From: an uncultured Ruminococcus sp.
GTDB taxonomy: Bacteria; Bacillota; Clostridia; Oscillospirales; CAG-272
Direction: 5' to 3'
Assembly (NCBI GenBank): GCA_900551005.1
Contig: URUL01000017.1
Span: 1-26,008, forward strand
Length of the DNA stretch: 26,008 nucleotides
The translations under genes and the position numbers were made by a program. The stretch's first letter is position 1, and the number at the start of each line of letters is the position of its first letter. This document shows positions 22,961-26,008 of the stretch, piece after piece. The notes under the pieces are model-generated. The model was not told where the DNA came from and made no database searches. It saw only the letters and a list, made by a program, of their open reading frames with translations.

Positions 22961-24727
22961 TTAAACAGGTTGGAACTGGCTGTTGTAGAGCTGATGATAG
23001 AATCCGCCCTTTGCCAGCAGCTCATCATGAGTGCCCTGCTCGATGATCTTGCCGCCCTGCATCACGAGAATGAGAGAAGCATTTCTGATGGTCGACAGTC
23101 TGTGCGCCACGACGAAGCTCGTCTTGCCGCGCATGAGCTTATCAAATGCGTCCTGAACCTGAAGCTCCGTTCTCGTATCGATATTTGATGTCGCCTCGTC
23201 GAGGATCAGCATCGGCGGCAGGCAGAGCATGACGCGGGTAATACAGAGAAGCTGCTTCTGCCCCTGGCTTATGGTGTCTTCACTCAGCACGGTATCCAGC
23301 CCCTGCGGCAGCTTTTCTATAAATTCCCAGCTGTGCGCATCCTTTGCCGCGCGTATCACTTCCTCATCGGTAGCATCGGGCTTGCCGAAACAGATATTTT
23401 CGCGGACAGTGCCGCTCTTTATCCATGTTTCCTGCAAAACCATGCCGAAGCTTCCGCGCAGAGCATGGCGCGAGAGACTTCTCTCCGGCTTGCCGTCGAT
23501 ATCGATCTCACCCGCATCAACATCATAGAAGCGCATCAGCAGATTGATAAAGGTCGTCTTTCCGCAGCCCGTGGGTCCTACGATCGCTATCCTCATGCCC
23601 GGCTCAACATGCAGATTGAAATTCTCGATCAGCTTCTTTTCTTTATCATAGCTGAAGGCAACATGGCGGATATCGACCTCCCCGCGCACGTTTTCCAGCG
23701 TGCCCGGCTCATCGGGCGTTTCCTCCTTTTCCTCAAGGAGCTCAAAAAGCCTGTCCGCACAGGCAAGTGCATTCTGCATTTCGGTGATAACGGAACTGAT
23801 ATCGTTGAAAGGCTTCATATACTGGCTTGAGTATGAGAGCAGAACGGTCAGCCCGCCTGCGGTGAGATTGCCTTTCATGATCAGCAGCACGCCGACAAAA
23901 GCGACGAGCGCATAGATTATATTATTCACAAAGCGCGTGGACGGATTGGTCAGACTGCTGTAGAATACCGCCTTCTGACTGTAGACACGGAGCTTTTCGT
24001 TTATCGCGGCAAATCGCTCGGAGCTTCGCTTCTCATAGCCAAAGGCGCGCACCGTCTTCTGGCCACCTATCATCTCTTCGGTCAGTGCCGTCTGAGTGCC
24101 GCGAGCCTCGCTCTGCTTTCTGAACATAGTATAGGAGCGCGAAGCGATGAATTTCGCCACGAGGAAGCTGAGCGGTGTCAAGAACAATACCATCAGCGTT
24201 ATCCATATATTTTTGGAAAGCATAAAAATGAGGGTAAGCACGATGGTGACGACACCTGAAAAAAGCTGTGTGAAACCGAGAAGCAGTCCGTCCGAGAGGA
24301 TATCCGCATCGGAAATAACACGGCTGACGATATCGCCTGTGCTGTGGCTGTCAAGATAAGAGAGCGGCAGGCGTTGAATATGCCTGATCGCACCAGAACG
24401 TATATCGCGGACGATGCGATACGTCATACGGTTGTTGACGAGATTCATCAGCCATGCCGACAAAGCCGAGACAGAGGCAAATATGAGTATCTTGCCAAGA
24501 TAGCTCCACATCGTGCCGAAATCGACCTTGCCTTCGGCTACAATATTATCTATGGCATCGCCGAAAAGCATCGGCACATAGAGCTGGAGTGCCACGGACA
24601 CCGCGGCAAGAATGATCCCCGCAAAAAGAAGTGTGCGGTATTTCGAGATGAATCGCATCAGCTTTACAAAGGTGCCTTTACTTTTGCGGGAGGTCTTTTC
24701 TTTTCTCGTCAAATTATCTTTTTTCAT
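22961..24727 (-). CDS. ABC exporter half-transporter, canonical-site subunit
   Basis: 588 residues. A basic N-terminal tail and six membrane helices (about residues 25-320) are fused to an ATP-binding domain. Walker A is GPTGCGKTT with Lys390, Walker B LILDEATSNID has the catalytic Glu, and the switch is VAHRLST with His. The signature is ISQGQ rather than LSGGQ. In heterodimeric exporters this combination marks the subunit that supplies the catalytic Walker B and the degenerate signature. GGGAGG lies 9 nt before the ATG. It follows its partner by 17 nt. Exported substrate unknown: drug, lipid or peptide. Confidence 0.92.
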   Translation of the reverse strand: MKKDNLTRKEKTSRKSKGTFVKLMRFISKYRTLLFAGIILAAVSVALQLYVPMLFGDAIDNIVAEGKVDFGTMWSYLGKILIFASVSALSAWLMNLVNNRMTYRIVRDIRSGAIRHIQRLPLSYLDSHSTGDIVSRVISDADILSDGLLLGFTQLFSGVVTIVLTLIFMLSKNIWITLMVLFLTPLSFLVAKFIASRSYTMFRKQSEARGTQTALTEEMIGGQKTVRAFGYEKRSSERFAAINEKLRVYSQKAVFYSSLTNPSTRFVNNIIYALVAFVGVLLIMKGNLTAGGLTVLLSYSSQYMKPFNDISSVITEMQNALACADRLFELLEEKEETPDEPGTLENVRGEVDIRHVAFSYDKEKKLIENFNLHVEPGMRIAIVGPTGCGKTTFINLLMRFYDVDAGEIDIDGKPERSLSRHALRGSFGMVLQETWIKSGTVRENICFGKPDATDEEVIRAAKDAHSWEFIEKLPQGLDTVLSEDTISQGQKQLLCITRVMLCLPPMLILDEATSNIDTRTELQVQDAFDKLMRGKTSFVVAHRLSTIRNASLILVMQGGKIIEQGTHDELLAKGGFYHQLYNSQFQPV

Positions 24728-24744
24728 AAAATCATACCTCCCTT

Positions 24745-26008
24745 TCAGTTTGCCTTTGCATATTGCGCGCGCTCTTCGGGAAACTGCGAGAAGTAAATCT
24801 CCCTGTAGGTATCGCAGGTCTGCATGAGCGTGTCATGCGTGCCCATGCCCATCATGGCACCGTTGTCGAGCACGATGATCTTATCCGCCTGCTTGATCCC
24901 CGCGATCCTCTGTGAAACGAGAAATACCGTCGTATCGTCGCCGAGAGCATGTATCGCCTTGCGCAGAGCGGCATCTGTGGCATAATCGAGTGCGCTGGAG
25001 CTGTCATCGAGAATGAGTATCTCGGGCTTCTTTACGAGAGTCCGCGCGATGGAGATCCTCTGCTTCTGTCCGCCCGAAAGATTTTTGCCTCTCTGTTCCA
25101 GATTGAAATCGAGCTTTCCGCCCTTGCCCTCCACGACATCCTTTGCCTGTGCCGTGGTAAGCGCATCCCAGAGAGCGGGATCTTCTGCATTTTCGTCTCC
25201 CAAGCGGAGATTATCCCTGATACTGCCCGAGAAAAGCAAAGCCCTCTGCTGAACAACGCCGACCTTTTTGCAGAGCGTACCATTTGTATAGTCCTTGACG
25301 TTGTTTCCGTCTATATAAACATCGCCCTCGCTCGCGTCATAAAACCGCGGTATCAGGCTGATCAGCGTCGTCTTTCCGCTGCCCGTACCTCCGATGATAC
25401 CGACCGTCTCGCCCTTATTTGCCTCAAACGAAATATTTCTGAGGCTCGGCGCACCGGCGCCCTTATAAGAAAACGTGACATTGTCAAAGCGCACCGCCAC
25501 ATCCGTGTCCTTTGCCTGCGCATCGCATACGGGATATTGCATGCTTGTCTTAACGCTTAGTATATTTGCTATACGTCCCGCACAAGCCATGGATTTATTC
25601 AGCGTGATGATAAGCGAAGCAAGCTTGATAAGCTCTACTATTATCTGAAGCATATAGTTGTAGAGCGCGATGACATCGCCCTGCTCCAGTGTTCCGAGAT
25701 TGACCTGCACAGCGGCGCGGTCTATGAGAAAAACAGCGCCGATATTGATGAGTACATATGTGAGCGGATTGAGAAGTGCCGATATTTTGCCGACAAATTC
25801 ATTGAGCTTTGTCAGTGCTCTGTTGCTCTCCTCGAATTCGTTCACGGAATGCTCCTCACGGCAGAAAGCGCGTATCACGCGGACACCCGTGAGATTTTCG
25901 CGAGTCAGACCCGTCACGCGGTCCAGCCCGCTCTGCACCTTCTTGTACAGAGGTATGCTCACGAGCATTATGGCAAATACAACAACAAAAAGTATCGGTA
26001 TCGTTACG
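24745..26008 (-). CDS. ABC exporter half-transporter, degenerate-site subunit (partial)
   Basis: The gene runs off the right edge; the N-terminal part and start are missing. Visible are the later membrane helices with the conserved cytosolic segment GVRVIRAFCREEHSVNEFE, then the ATP-binding domain. Walker A is GGTGSGKTT and the signature is the canonical LSGGQKQR. After Walker B the catalytic Glu is replaced by Asp (LILDDSSSALD) and the switch His by Gln (VSQRIAG). These two changes identify the non-catalytic subunit of a heterodimeric exporter (TM287/TM288- or LmrCD-like). Its partner is the next gene, 17 nt downstream. Confidence 0.92.
   Translation of the reverse strand, partial: VTIPILFVVVFAIMLVSIPLYKKVQSGLDRVTGLTRENLTGVRVIRAFCREEHSVNEFEESNRALTKLNEFVGKISALLNPLTYVLINIGAVFLIDRAAVQVNLGTLEQGDVIALYNYMLQIIVELIKLASLIITLNKSMACAGRIANILSVKTSMQYPVCDAQAKDTDVAVRFDNVTFSYKGAGAPSLRNISFEANKGETVGIIGGTGSGKTTLISLIPRFYDASEGDVYIDGNNVKDYTNGTLCKKVGVVQQRALLFSGSIRDNLRLGDENAEDPALWDALTTAQAKDVVEGKGGKLDFNLEQRGKNLSGGQKQRISIARTLVKKPEILILDDSSSALDYATDAALRKAIHALGDDTTVFLVSQRIAGIKQADKIIVLDNGAMMGMGTHDTLMQTCDTYREIYFSQFPEERAQYAKAN

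Noticed and set aside
22948..23028. Longer N-terminus for the first Nudix protein
   Set aside because: The extra 27 codons lie inside the ABC transporter gene, while a strong GGAGGAGG site marks the ATG at 22947.

Overview
The window reads as one chromosomal segment of an anaerobic, polysaccharide-using member of the Clostridia (Ruminococcaceae/Oscillospiraceae-like). The reasons are strong AGGAGG ribosome sites, sigma-A promoters with extended -10 elements, a VTC/DUF4956/Cthe_2159-type gene trio, a relic of a dockerin (cellulosome) domain, an rbfA-nrnA-truB cluster and a heterodimeric ABC exporter. The species cannot be named from the sequence alone. Coding density is high. I see no rRNA, tRNA, CRISPR array, transposase or phage gene.

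Layout, left to right. (1) 1-2493, minus strand: an operon of overlapping genes for a VTC-domain polyphosphate-polymerase-like protein, a DUF4956 membrane protein and a secreted lipoprotein with a Cthe_2159-type beta-helix, cut by the window edge. (2) 2664-4927, plus: pgk-tpiA from a strong promoter, closed by a terminator. (3) 4936-8380, minus: hisS-aspS. Between aspS and its terminator lies a 117-nt relic of a dockerin module. (4) 8388-15193, plus: recG, a TIM-barrel glycoside-hydrolase-like gene and a LacZ-type GH2 beta-galactosidase, packed as one apparent operon. (5) 15215-18236, minus: a GNAT acetyltransferase with its own promoter, then kbl and tdh (threonine to glycine and acetyl-CoA) from a consensus promoter. 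(6) 18277-20731, plus: rbfA-nrnA-truB, overlapping genes closed by a probably bidirectional terminator. (7) 20778-26008, minus: an apparent operon with two ABC exporter half-transporters (the first cut by the right edge), two Nudix hydrolases, a small unknown protein and a PflX-like radical SAM protein.

Most genes are housekeeping functions: glycolysis, tRNA charging, DNA repair, ribosome maturation and RNA processing. The accessory content is the VTC/DUF4956/beta-helix trio, the dockerin relic, the glycosidase pair joined to recG, and the exporter-Nudix-radical SAM operon. These parts best repay a second look. Five of the six best promoters have a TGN extended -10, and five of the six have a recognisable -35 box at exactly 17 bp, a useful template for other promoters in this genome.
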